Below, piece after piece: positions 11,752 through 23,386 of a stretch of DNA of 64,000 nt (the stretch's first letter is position 1; every line of letters begins with the position of its first letter). The translations under genes and the position numbers were made by a program. Source of the DNA: Gordionus sp. m RMFG-2023 (Eukaryota; Nematomorpha; Gordioida; Chordodea; Parachordodidae); the NCBI RefSeq assembly GCF_954871325.1, contig NC_088775.1:78345561-78409560 (forward strand), read 5' to 3'. The notes below the pieces were generated by a model. That model was not told the DNA's origin, searched no databases, and was given only the letters and a program-made list of their open reading frames with translations.

Positions 11752-13500
11752 ATCCTAGATGGGAGGAAGGGGGGTGACTAGCCCTCATAGACATACTCTT
11801 TGTTTCAAGAAAAATTATAATCTACTTAATGATGAGCAAAATGATGCCCAAAAATTAAATATTTTATAGTATTCTAAATCTTACAAAGCCCAATGATGAA
11901 TTCTCATGTTTCAACACTACCATCATTTTAGAGAGCCCAAATACGATCTGCTGAAACATTTGATGAACTGTGTTAAATGATTATATAGAATAATCAAAGT
12001 ACCTTCCTACCCTCTAAGATTTGTAACTTCAGACCTCAAAAGAGCATCGAAAATGAATATAGGAATATATTTCAAATATTCGAATTGAATAATATTATTT
12101 TGAGTAATTTTAAATTCATCTTAAACAATTGAATATTGTATTATTAAATTATATTTTATACTTATTTATATTTTTTAAAAAAATAGATGAATTTTTTAAG
12201 TAAGATTCCCTAAATATAATATATATACCATATTTAATTGTAAACAAAAATGATATCAAAGAATCTTGTGGATTATATTTTAAAAATGATAAGTTGATGA
12301 ATATGAAATTGCCTACAAAGTACAGACAATCCAATCATGAATCTACAAAATGGGAAGTTATTTTTATTTAATAATCATCCATTTTCTATCCTTTAATTTT
12401 TTTACTCCCATAAAATATTTTAACGAGAACAATATTGCTTTTTTATATTAATAATAATAAATTATCAGAATTTAAAGTTATCATTATTGATTATAAAACA
12501 AATTGATCTTATAAAATATAATATACACTCCTTTTAAAGCTGTTTATTTCTCTTACTTTCATTAGCTCTACTTGACTTCTAGTAACAGCCCGTCTTTGCA
12601 TAATTATTTTTAGCTCAGGACTGTTGTACAAAGGTTAAAGAAAGCTGATGAGAGATAACAAAAAAATTTTTGAACTTATCAATAGCTAAATTCAAATGCA
12701 TTTTAAAATTTCGTTTCGTTTTATTTTATTTTTTATCTATTTTTAGATTTGTCCCAATATTCCCTCAGTGATTTCTATGCCACTAAGCCAATGGCGACAT
12801 TACCTCTCTAAAAAAATTAACACCCTTCCACCAAATATTTTACCCCTATTTGCCTCTAAATTTTATTTCCATACTCACATCCTACCGAATTAAAATTAGA
12901 AAAAAAGGAGATGCAAATCAAAATTGTCCTCGACAACTCTCTTATTATATATAAACGATGAAAGCATCTCAATAACTACCGAAATATATCCAATTTTAAT
13001 GATGTTCTTACATCATACTCCCCCCCTCTCCGTCTCACCAGAGTATAAGTCCATGGATGTCTTATCTCCTCTAATTTTGTTTGTACTGGGGCGGTAGGCA
13101 GGGAGTTGTATAATATAAGAATTTTATTTAATTTATAATTTTTCCAATCCTCTAATAAATTTAAAATATCTCTATATATATATTTTTAAATTAATTGTTA
13201 ATAATTTAATATATTAATAGAAAATCATGTTATAGAATACAATGTAAGAATGAAATAAATTGCAATTTATATACAATACCTTAGCATAAATTAAATAATT
13301 TTATATATAAATCCATATTTAACAGTTTGTACGACAATATAAAATAAAAAAATCATATGCATAATAATAAAGTTCTCATTCTTTAGGATAAGCTAAACAA
13401 TATATAGAACCATATCTAATAGAAAATTTCATTGAGGTCTAGAAAATAAATTTTAAGGAATCGATATGGGTAAATTTCAGTTTTTTAAAAACACTTCTTC
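11752..13500. other. AT-rich intergenic stretch
   Basis: No gene is recognised. A small GC-rich inverted pair (CTCCCCCCCTCTCCG near 13019 and GGGGCGGTAGGCAGGGAG near 13089) may be a remnant of a short MITE. A fragment reading CAGTGATTTCTATGCCACTA near 12765 resembles a hAT terminus without a partner. Confidence 0.3.
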
Positions 13501-13530
13501 GTCATTATTTTATTTCGAGTGTAATTATAT

Positions 13531-14219
13531 GAGAGTTGACAGGTAGACTGAGAATTGGCAGGTAAACTGAGAATTGACATGTCAACTAAGAATAGTTATC
13601 ATTAACTAATAATGATGGAAACCTCAATTTTTTTATTTTATGTTTACAAGTTATACAAAATGAGTCATAAAAAAAAATATATTTTAAAGCCCAAAAATAT
13701 CAAAAGAAATGACTAAACTAAACTGAGAGTGAACATTATAACTCCAAAAATAATGATTCAAACTTAACTTTTTTTATTTTATGATTAGGTTAGCTTACAC
13801 AAAATGATTTATAAAATTGACTAAACTAAGAATGAATATTATAACTCCTAAAATAATGATGTAAACTTCCAATTTTTTATTTTATGATTATATGAAGTAA
13901 CAAATAAATTGATCCTGTGCAAAAATTATGTTCCTTTAATTCTATTTATTTTAGCTAAATTTTTTATTACACTATCTAACGAAATTTATTTTATCATTTT
14001 AAAATACTATTATGAGCTCTGATATATAATATATCTGTCTTAATTATAAATTTATGGACTACTTTTTATTCCATATTTTATTTTAAAAATTTTGATTTTA
14101 GATAAATTTTATTTATATAACCATTTTATGTAAATATTTAAAATATAATTGATCGCCTATATAAGTTAAAAATAAATTTACCTGTCCATTCTTAGTTTAC
14201 CTGTCAATTCTCTCTTTAC
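13531..14219. mobile_element. TIR element with repeated termini and internal tandem copies
   Basis: The left end has three degenerate copies of a roughly 22-base unit (GACAGGTAGACTGAGAATTG, then variants). The right end holds two inverted copies (TTCTTAGTTTACCTGTCAA). Inside are three diverged tandem copies of a unit of about 110-120 bases (about 13570-13900), each with an AACATTATAACTCC/AATAATGAT core followed by a T-rich tract and TTATTTTATG. No open frame or target duplication was found. It ends only about 110 bases before the HACD start codon. Confidence 0.6.
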
Positions 14220-14327
14220 TCACACCGTAATTTTGTGTTTTTTTTTAAATATAAAAAAATTTCTTCTACTCTAGGACTTCTTTTATAATTTTAAAATATT
14301 ATAATCACATTGTAATTTGACGACAAT

Positions 14328-15737
14328 ATGGAGATGGAGACTCTTACCCCATTCACATATTGGGCTCAAAATGATACTTTTATATTTTTAAAAATTGAAT
14401 TGACTGATGTTAAGGTAATCTTTTATTTTATTGCTCACAATAACTATTTTTTAGAAATCAAAAGTTAATATTACAGATAAAATTTTAAAATTTGACGCTA
14501 TAGGGACAGGGGTATTGGGTGAAAATAGATATAATTTTACGCTAGAATTCTATGGTTTAATTATACCAGAAGTAAATAAAAAAGAATGTGTAAGAATATC
14601 ATTGATATTTAGGAATATGAATTATATCCAAAAAAAATGTACTTAAATTTTAAAATTAAAAAATTGCAATCTAAATGGTGGCCCAGATTGTTGAATGTCA
14701 ATAAAAAACCCACATGGTTAAAAATTGATTTTGAAAAGTGGCGTGAAGAAGAAGATTTAGATAATATTGCAGATGATTTAGTAAATATATGTGATATTCT
14801 TTATTATATTATATACATAGGAAGATGAGTTTATAAATCAAGATATGATAAATAAATCCTTTAATGATTTTAAGAATCCAGACCATATAAGTAGAATTAT
14901 TAGTTTTAAATTATTTTATTGATTATTTTAGATGCTTTTTTCAAACCAAATTTGGTATTCTTTTATGATAGCTTGATTTTTGTAAATTTGTTGATCTTTT
15001 TAGTTGGATTATTAATTCATAATTTTAATCATAAAGGTAATAATTTATTTTATTAGTTATATTTATTTGTTTAAGAGTATAATATATATCAAGTATTTGG
15101 TGTTAGAATGTTTTTAATTCAATGTTTGCAAGGATGTGAAATTATATTTGTCATCATGAAAAAAATAAACAAAAGTTGGGTTTATTCATTAGCTAATGTA
15201 ATTAACTTTTATATACACCAATTTTATACCAATTTAGGTTTTTAGTCATATAATTATGATTCATATATTATGTTTTTATTTTATTCCAAAAATGCAAACT
15301 AAACCACTCGTTTTTCACCTATTTTTAACTTGGAGTCTGGAAGGAATTTTAAGGTATAATATTGTATAGGTTTTATCCACATTTTTAATTCATTTTATTT
15401 AGATATCCTTACTATATTATATCAAGTCTTGTCAAAAACAATGATACAAATACAATACAGCCAATTAATGGAATTTTAATATGGTTACGTTACACTGTAT
15501 GGTTAATTGTGTGTCCTCTTCAATATTTTATTGAATGTTTATTTAATTTATTAATGAAAAAAAAACTTGCTATTTTTAGGTTTAACTCTTTTAAGAGCTA
15601 GTAAATATTATCATGGTGCAAATTATAGCTTGCCTTTCAATCCTTCATCTTTGATAAACATATACATAATACTTCATATTCTAGGTTTTATTATAAATAT
15701 AATTAATAGTGTTGTTAATTACTGTATCAAGCCATAA
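14328..15737 (+). CDS. HACD3: Very-long-chain 3-hydroxyacyl-CoA dehydratase, HACD3-like (CS domain plus membrane domain)
   Basis: Nine exons: 14328-14414, 14455-14571, 14613-14780, 14821-14890, 14932-15036, 15094-15197, 15238-15353, 15403-15536, 15580-15737. All eight introns (40-57 bases) have GT..AG ends and the phases agree, giving 352 residues (human HACD3 has 362). Residues 1-90 form a p23/CS-like domain beginning METLTPFTYWAQ, matching LTPHVYWAQ of HACD3. KWWPRL-type and FEKWREEED motifs follow. The C-terminal half has several hydrophobic segments with PKMQTKPLVFHLFLTWS and WLRYTLW, characteristic of HACD/PTPLA proteins. The family removes water from 3-hydroxyacyl-CoA in ER fatty-acid elongation, using a Tyr and a Glu seven residues apart. 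Here the Glu is kept (E300 in CPLQYFIE) but the Tyr position reads Cys293 (15512-15514, TGT). The model is complete; activity is uncertain. The start is chosen by alignment with the human N-terminus. Confidence 0.93.
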
Positions 15738-15845
15738 TGCCTGACTATATTTTAACAATTCCTCATAGTTTTATTTGTAGCCATTTATGCCCTTGAAATA
15801 TTATTTTATGTTTAAAAATTAATTATAGAAAAGCTGGCAAGTAAA

Positions 15846-16001
15846 ATGAGTGGTGCTACCAGGCTCACCACAGATTTTTTTGGTGGCAGAGGTGGGGTGA
15901 AAAAATTTTTAAGATGCTATTTAATTATATTTATGTATTATATTATTATTTTAACAATTAATTTTGGTTTATTATTTGGTAGGGATATAGAAATCAATTA
16001 A
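15846..16001 (+). CDS. Small putative single-pass membrane protein, unidentified
   Basis: A 51-codon open frame starts MSGATRLTTDFFGGRGGVKK and continues into a hydrophobic segment at about residues 24-46, ending GRDIEIN. The start lies about 110 bases after the HACD stop, and a splice-acceptor-like AATTATAG sits just before it at 15827, so this could be a downstream exon of a longer transcript. The glycine-rich basic N-terminus next to a transmembrane helix is less composition-driven than random AT-rich frames here. I do not recognise the family. Confidence 0.35.
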   Translation: MSGATRLTTDFFGGRGGVKKFLRCYLIIFMYYIIILTINFGLLFGRDIEIN

Positions 16002-16036
16002 TCTGTTAGCTCAGATATCATTATTTGTCTAATTTT

Positions 16037-16757
16037 TAGGGATGTACCGATATTTTTCATCGGATCGGGCGGATATCTCACCCATTTTAAAATATCAGTT
16101 ATTGGCCAATATTATAAACTTTTCCTATCCGATCCAATATAAAATGGCGTCTTTAACAAAAATAAAATTTAAAAAAAAGTTACATCCCAAAATCATTTAT
16201 TTTTATAAAAAATCCATTTTTAGGTATATTTTTTTAATAATAATAATTAATTAATAAACATTCTGCTATATTGTTATTATTTTTGTGCATTCTGTTTATA
16301 AAAGTGTGCGATAATCTTCAGAATCTGTTTTTAGTGAAGCTGGTGATATTGACAGTTACCATCGCTGAAGGCTGACCTCTTATAAATTGGAAATATTGAT
16401 ATTTCTAAAAAGAAATCTTCAATACATTAATGTTAAATATTATTTTAAATATTTATTTCAAATTTCATAATATAATTACTTATTATATAAAAGTGATTTA
16501 ACAATAAAAATATTTTATATACTTTTACAATTGCAATTGAATTGAATATAAACTATAACTAATCATTTAAATGACATATGTTATGGTATAGGTAAATTAT
16601 AGATGTTATACTAATAAAAAGTATATTAAAAATTAAAACCATTGGCATCTTTACAGAATACAAATTAGATATGATATCGGATCGGTAATATGTCGATATC
16701 AATTTAATATCAGGAATATCGGATCGGCCTCCAATAAGTAGTATCGGTACACCCCTA
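16037..16757. mobile_element. 721-bp hAT-type MITE with perfect target duplication
   Basis: The ends are inverted repeats TAGGGATGTACCGATAT / TAGGGGTGTACCGATAC, flanked by an exact 8-base duplication CTAATTTT (16029-16036 and 16758-16765). ATCGGATCGG motifs lie inside both ends. The internal sequence is AT-rich and has no transposase. It shares the GATCGG subterminal motif with the MITE at 40620-41217. Confidence 0.9.
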
Positions 16758-16779
16758 CTAATTTTATATAGTAATTTAT

Positions 16780-17265
16780 TTAATATTTTCTTTAATAAAC
16801 ATTTATTTAACTATTGAGCATATTAGATATTAGCTAAACTGTGCCAAGATTTCAAGATTATAAATTGTTTGAAAATATTTAATGTGAATTTTACAAAATC
16901 ATTGCGATTTTAAAGAAAACTAAAACTTATAACCCTGAATTTACAGTTGGCGATAATTTGCTGCAAAGTATACAAAAATACAAGCATAATAGAAATGCAG
17001 AGAATGGGATTCAAGTGAAATGGGCTTACATCCAATTTATATATATAACGAAAATAGCAAACAAATATTTCCAAGAAACGACATTTAGTGCAAAAATGCC
17101 ACAATTTATTCGGCGTAACTTGGGCTTTATAGACATGCTAATTTAGCTAGGAATGTACATTATATACATGCAACCAATGCACCTGGCGAAATGACCGATT
17201 CCATTGTTGGATTAATACTCAATGCAAAAAGTACCTCTTTATGCCCCACCAATCTGTAGAAAACA
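16780..17265 (+). other. Possible coding fragment, unidentified
   Basis: A plus-strand frame from about 16885 to 17145 reads YNPEFTVGDNLLQSIQKYKH and on to QFIRRNLGFIDML. After one frame change, 17150-17263 reads NVHYIHATNAPGEMTDSIVG and ends CPTNL plus a stop. The residue mix is more protein-like than the background, but I recognise no family. It could be a decayed gene or transposon. Confidence 0.25.
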
Positions 17266-17569
17266 ATATTTACATGACAATTATAATTTAAGTAAATTTA
17301 ATTTCTAATTTATTTCTATTTCTTACTTTATTTGTGTGCATTCCACATTTATATGTGAATATCTATCGATAAGACTTTATACGTGACCCTGAGTTAAAAG
17401 GCAATTTCTGAATCTATTTCGAAGTAAGAGATACATAAATTTATTTAAAAGTGGGGCAGGAAATTATTAAGAACTATACTATATTAACCTTGGAACTAAG
17501 AATGCCCAAATAAATTTAAAAATTTGGGAATATATATAAAATTGTAGTTTCATAGTAAGATTCTGTGGC

Positions 17570-17700
17570 CTAGTTGATGAATATGAATCTCGCTCATTAT
17601 ATATATTTGGGTTCGAATTCAGCAAGGATTAGTTTTCTGAAGCTAACTAGGTGATTTTATGCTAGGTGTATGCTATATAGTTATCGGAATTGATTTCAAG
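17570..17700 (+). repeat. tRNA-derived SINE-like fragment
   Basis: A pol III A-box-like TGGCCTAGTTGATG (17576) and a B-box GGTTCGAATTC (17610-17620) lie 34 bases apart. The spacing is too short for an intact tRNA, and no acceptor stem pairs. It is probably a degraded tRNA-derived SINE head, related in plan to the SINE at 60243. Confidence 0.5.
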
Positions 17701-18025
17701 ATTATCTATTAATTTCTATTAAAAATGGGTTTTAATATTTTAAAAAGAAATTTGGTCGTTGTTCAGCAAATTGCTATGTTTTGATGTGTCATTGTTTGGC
17801 ATTAGCCAAAATAATATTTTAAATGCACCAATATATACAAAAAAGCTACGGGGGATTGATAAAATAGAGACTCGGTAATAATTTAATCCATTATTCGAGT
17901 TAAGTATGATAGCTGAATTTTTAATCAAATCTTCAAAATGAATGATATCATTTGGCTCTAGAGTTAAAAAAAATTTCATATAATAATGAGTTAACAAACT
18001 TAAAGAAAGATAAAGGTTTACATCA
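17701..18025. other. AT-rich stretch, no gene recognised
   Basis: A minus-strand open frame of 85 codons (17997-17740) is present but has no recognisable motif, no splice context and no neighbouring supporting exons. Confidence 0.25.
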
Positions 18026-18647
18026 GTTTGAACTAGTGCAGTAAAGTGACGTCAAAAAGTAACGTAGTTACTAACGGCGTTACATTTTTTGAAGAAAAGG
18101 AATTCCATTCGTTACCTTCTTCTAGAGGTAACGGTAAAGCTTTTCTTTTTTGATTAATGGAAACGCAAAACCTTACTCGTTACTTAAAATTTTTTATTAA
18201 AAAATATAATTATAAAATTATTTTATTACTTCATTTTTATTTTAAATTTTCAGTCAAGATTGTTAATCTAATTTATATAGAACCAAAGATATATTAATTT
18301 ATATTTTTATTCCATAATATTATAATTTATTTTATATAGAATATTATGTGAATTGTACTTCTTCAGATTATGATGATTTAATCTGCCCTGTCCCCAATAT
18401 GAAACATTTTTTATACCAATAAAAAAATTAAGGGTACAAAGTCTACACTTTGTAAAATAGTGTCCCAACTCAAATATTTCCTCAATTTGCTATAAACATG
18501 GACAGCCTCAAACTTCGAAGCCACGAAGATATCTGTTTAAACCGGTTATAACTGAACTTTTTTTATAACACCATGAAATCAATAGTCTTATTAAGGAGGA
18601 TAACCAATTTAACAAATCTTGTGATAAATCCGAATTGCAGAGATTTT

Positions 18648-18799
18648 CAGATAATGACAAGTAGTTCATATATATCAGCGGCAATGTTTATTTTTTCACT
18701 TTTAAATCATTTTTTGAGTGCGTCAGATAATGACAAGTCGTTCATATATATCAGCGGCAATGTTTATTTTTTCACTTTTAAATCATTTTTTGAGTGCGT
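18648..18799 (+). repeat. Two tandem copies of a 76-bp unit
   Basis: CAGATAATGACAAG begins a copy at 18648 and again at 18724. The two 76-base units are almost identical. They extend the left arm of the surrounding foldback and create an open frame of 124 codons that is best read as a repeat artefact. Confidence 0.9.
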
Positions 18800-19115
18800 T
18801 AAATTTAAAAATATGATTTTACCGGAAATGTATTCCAGCAGTTTAGAATACCTATCTTATGTGTCGATAATTTTGCCTTTAATTTTTGAATCATTTATAA
18901 TTTATATAAAAATCTACGGAAAAACGAATATAAATTATATTATGTAAAAAGTTATGAAAAATTTACCTAAAATCATAGGGTAGGTATTCCAAACATGATA
19001 GAATAAATTTCCGATAAAATTAGATTTTAAATTTAAAAAAATGCGCTCAAAAAATTATTTATAGTTGAAAAATAACACATTGCCGCCAACATATATTGTA
19101 TGGCAAATGTTAATT
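18665..19115. repeat. Foldback (inverted repeat) inside the hAT element
   Basis: The sequence from about 18735 to 18865 (AGCGGCAATG .. GGAATACC region) is repeated in inverted orientation from about 18965 to 19100 (TAGGTATTCC .. ACATTGCCGC), with a loop of roughly 100 bases. Identity is imperfect. It is probably a MITE nested in the hAT relic. Confidence 0.7.
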
Positions 19116-19861
19116 AAAAAATATGATATGTATATGTATACGATTTTATATGTTATGGAACCTGTTTATACGGTTCTTTCTTTTTTTGGAATATCTCACT
19201 CCTACGATAACTATTTAAATATTAAAAACTTGCTTTAAATAATTTCAAGTAAGCCATCTATTAAGGCAAACTTGCAAGACATTGATAAAAGGTATACAGT
19301 TGAAATATTGTTTGCAATTTATTTTTTTATATTTTCAATAGATTCGGAATCTATTAAATTAGATTAGTGGATGAAATCATAGGTCAGCCAAGGTAGAAAG
19401 CTTGAACTTAATTTTAGTTTGAAAATATATTGAAAAAGAAAAGGCTGACTTCGATTCCTTTAAAAACAACACTTATACCAGATTATTAATATTTTTGATG
19501 AGGTTCTGAATGATTCTTTTGAAGATGATCTATTAATTTTTTTTTAAAATAAAGATTATTCTTTAATTTTTAATAAATTTACCCAATTAAAATTTGTATT
19601 TATTTAATATAATACAACCCTCCTCTTTGCGCCACTGAACGTGTGTTTAGCACCGCGAAAGATGTGTTAAGCACTCTTCTTTATCTTATCAAAATTTTGA
19701 AAAACAATTGTTGAAAGTTAAAAAGTTATTATAAAAATATTTTATCTTATAATATATTATTTTTGTATAATTTTATTATATTATAGGAAATTTTTGTATA
19801 TAATACTTAATTTTTCAAGTAACAGAGTAACGGTAACGCGTTATTTAGTAACAGTTTGAAC

Positions 19862-20680
19862 AGATAATGCTAAAATTCTTTTTTGTCAATTTTTTTTTGA
19901 GATTCCTCAATTATAAATAGAGTAGTGCGCCGTCATACCTATCCATTTTATCAAGCATACATCATCACCAAAAAAGTGTTGGCACTTGACATACTGCTAA
20001 ATTTGGTGGCATGATGTGTGACACATAATTTTATTAATAATAATAAATAAAATATTTACTATTTTAAGTTATTTTATCTATATTTCATATTGATAATAGT
20101 TTAAAAATCTTGTGATAAGACAATATAAAACTTTAAAATATAATGTGCCTACACGTTGACATATCATTTTAATAATGCTAAACAAAAATCCAGTAAATAT
20201 TCTATTAAATAGAATATAGAAACAGGATCTGAAATTAATGATTGATACTCAATGAATGGACCTTTAAATTTTCTTAAAACTATCAAAAATGCATTAAAAT
20301 TTTTATCCGCCCAAAAAGAGTTTACCATAAACCTTTACTTATTATTTTATACATTTTTTTTGTTTTTTATATTAAGAGCGACAAAAACCTTCAATCGATT
20401 TTCATAGTGAATGAATATCTAATAGAAAAAAGATAAAACACCTAGACATTTTATATACCAACATGCAGCGTCTCTGCAGCTAGCTATACAGGGATACATT
20501 AACAGATATCTAGATTTTAGCCACTAAAAATTCATCAATTTATCCCCTGAATTTGGAGCTTCATTGATAAAAATGGACTTTCCATTTATGCTAGAAAGAT
20601 TCCGTGTGTTTCAACTACAAACACGCCTAGTAAACATATTTTTTTAATATCTGAACCTTAAATTCTAAAAGATTTTCATT
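19862..20680. other. AT-rich stretch with one hairpin
   Basis: An imperfect hairpin pairs CATCATCACCAAA (about 19962) with TTTGGTGGCATGATG (about 20004). Nothing else is recognised. Confidence 0.4.
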
Positions 20681-20684
20681 ATGC

Positions 20685-21045
20685 CTAGTTTTGTTAAATC
20701 AAAAAGATTTAAGCAGCAAGCAGGTTTAAGTAGTTGCAAAATTAACCTGAACACTAGTAAAATTAACCCAGACCTGAGCATAAAAAAAATTGACTATAAC
20801 CTAAGCAGACCATGTGAGTGACACCATTGTGCATACCCAGAATTCTGGGCTGGGTTTAATATACTAAGAATTTTGTAGTAGGGTTAAATCGTTGAGTTTT
20901 TGTAAAGGATTTGGGTCAATATTTTTCAAATCATGCTCAGGTCTGGGTCAATTTTTTCTACTGCTCGATGTCAGGTTGATTTCTCTTACCTTTACTCAAG
21001 CTGCAGACGCAGGTTTTGGGAATTCTAACAACACTAACCTTTCAA
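20685..21045. mobile_element. Palindromic MITE-like element
   Basis: The left part (ACCTGAACACTAG, AACCCAGACCTGAGCAT) is repeated inverted on the right (ATGCTCAGGTCTGGGTCAA, CAGGTTGATTTC). The right terminus AACAACACT is hAT-like. A CCCAGAATTCTGGG palindrome lies near the centre (20837). No clear target duplication was found. Confidence 0.6.
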
Positions 21046-22064
21046 ATCGAAATTAATTATCTTAATACATGTTAATTATAACCTAATAAAATCGTTAATA
21101 TGATATTATAATTTGATTATTATAAATATAAATTTAAATCTGTATAACTTATTTCTAAAATCTGTTCACATAAAATTTAATTTATAAAATATTTGATGTC
21201 GCCACGCCGCCGCCTATTTTTATGGAAATATTCAATAGGCCGCTACCAGCCGATTATTTAAAAACTCCCCCGATGAAGTTGTCGGCGCACTGATCTAATT
21301 ATGTGCAATTTTTATCTTAAGTTTGGATTTGACTTCTATCAAATGTTGAAATATCGCCTTATTATATTCAAAACGTTTATTATGTATATTATATTAAATA
21401 AAATTATTTCATATCCAGCTTCCATATATGTGATTAAGATCAATTTTCAAAAAAGTCAATTTTCAAAGAGAATAAATAAATTTCCTAAATTGTTATCCTG
21501 AATTTAAAAAAATATTATATTGTTTGTTTTTATAATAGAATATATAAAAGAATCAAGAATATTTAGTAAAGTTTTATATAATAATGACATATATTTTGTA
21601 ATTCAATCATGTATTTACTTTTTAAAATAAAAGTTTACAAAATAACTATTCATTCATGTAATTGTTTTTGCTTGGAAATATAAAAAGTTGGTTATTTTTT
21701 TGCCAATCTGCATCCAAATTTAATAAAATGAGAAGGAAAAAATTATGTAATTTTTTATCCTTATATTTATCAAGTAATATTTAATTAATTTCTCTTAATT
21801 CTAGCGCTTTTTTATATCCTTATTTTTTAAACATAATTATTACAATAATCTTGATTTGATAAAAATACAATTGACATGGACAAAAACAAATTATCATCAA
21901 ATTCAGTAAATAGTAATGATTACACAATTTTTTTTGAACATGAAATATTCTCGTTATAACATAACATAACAGCGCAACATATTTAAAAATTATTATCATA
22001 TTTATGAGGACATACAAATGGTTTATCATTTAAAAAAAAATACAACAATAAAGCAAAACACGAC
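21046..22064. other. AT-rich stretch with a GC-rich patch
   Basis: Bases 21195-21290 are GC-rich (CGCCACGCCGCCGCC .. GTCGGCGCACTG) and may be a transposon-end remnant. The rest is AT-rich, with only composition-driven short open frames. Confidence 0.3.
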
Positions 22065-22072
22065 TTAGAGTA

Positions 22073-22453
22073 TATTGTTATTAAAAAATTTAGTTTTTAC
22101 AACGGAATTAGAATTGGAGTGGTAAAATACACCTTAAATTGAGCCTCAATAAACCCCATGAGTTGGCTCGATAAGTCGGCTTTAGAGTTTCAAAACCTTT
22201 AATTCAGTTTAAACAAGAATAGTGAAAAAATTTTGATTATTCTTGGAAAGTAGATAATATAATAATAGAATGAGCTTCTTCTTACTACAACACATAAGTC
22301 CTAGAATTTTGAATTTAAATGTATTTAATTTTCAAAACAAAGTGGCTGAAATTATCATCGTGGGATAAAATAATTGGCCGAATCAAATTAATTTGAGCCA
22401 ACTCTGAAGCTGACTCACGCGAGTCGATTTAACTTAGCCTTATAACAACACTG
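22073..22453. mobile_element. 381-bp hAT-type MITE with perfect target duplication
   Basis: An exact 8-base duplication TTAGAGTA flanks the element (22065-22072 and 22454-22461). The right end reversed is CAGTGTTGTTATAAGGC; the left end, TATTGTTATTAA, is a decayed match. Inside, GAGTTGGCTC and GAGCCAACTC blocks are inverted. It has no coding capacity. Confidence 0.8.
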
Positions 22454-23380
22454 TTAGAGTAAGACCTAATTGTAGCATATTAGCTTTTTAATTTTGGATT
22501 GTAGGGCTGTTATTGCATGGTCATCTCCATGAATCTTCAATTCGCACAAAATTACCCTTTGCAATTTTTACCTCAATCATTTTTTCACTGACTATTCCCA
22601 AGTTAATTTATTTATTATTTTCATTTCTCTAACGTCTAGAAGGGAAGAGGGATAATAGCCATTTGTCCTCAAATGGTTTTAGGGGATGGAGAGGGGGGGG
22701 GTAGGTAAGGTATTTATAGATTAAAGACAAAAATAACTGTGTCTAATTTATTAATAGATATTTATTAAAATTTATTGGCTAATTAAATTTTGAATCATTC
22801 ACATAGATAGAATTTTAGTAGTTTGAATTTATACACGTTCATGGCTGATATTTGGATTACGGTTTAGTTGACTATCAACAAATAATTTTTTATTCCTAGC
22901 CTAAATTATTGGGTCTGACGTTATAATTAATATTTTGTTGGGAGGTTAATGGCAGATCATTATGAATTTTTTTAATTATTACTCACAATATTTGGTAATC
23001 AGGGGTATGGTGTGAGGGGGGGGGGAAATGAAGTCTTCCTGATAATTTCTATTTTTATTCCCATTTCTAAATTTTGAGTTGGGGAGGAGGGATTATTCTT
23101 CGCCAAAACATTTTAAGTGTTAAATTTAAATTCCTTTTTTCTTTTAATAATTTTTATAAAGACAAAAATAAAATTTCATTTACTTTTTATAAAATTTTTT
23201 ATGGTCAGGTGGCACCTTTATAGCACAAAAGATAGAGAAAAAGGTTTATTTTCATTATTTTTTCATTTTATCATCAACTAAAATTTTAAACACTTTCATT
23301 TTTACAATTTTAATGAATATTATAAAATTGAAGGTAAAAAAAATATCAAATCTAAAATAAAAGCTAATAAAAACGGTACT
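22454..23380. other. AT-rich stretch with G-run patches
   Basis: G9 at 22693-22701 and G10 at 23016-23025 sit in purine-rich patches of the kind seen just inside decayed hAT ends elsewhere in this window. No complete element or gene is recognised. Confidence 0.35.
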
Positions 23381-23386
23381 AGAGAA

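Larger units (their letters stand above)
18034..19853 (+). mobile_element. hAT element with hATC relic and internal foldback
   Basis: An exact 8-base duplication GTTTGAAC (18026-18033 and 19854-19861) flanks the element. The left terminal region reads AAAAAGTAACGTAGTTAC and the right has GTAACGGTAACGCGTTA, in the style of the AGTAACG hAT group. Near the right end (about 19615-19680) the plus strand gives NPPLCATERVFSTAKDVLSTL, split here only as the hATC motif PS.APVERVFS. The rest of the transposase is gone; the centre is occupied by a foldback and tandem repeat. Confidence 0.75.

Noticed and set aside
18573-18947. 124-codon protein gene
   Set aside because: It consists largely of a 76-base tandem duplication inside a foldback in a hAT relic.
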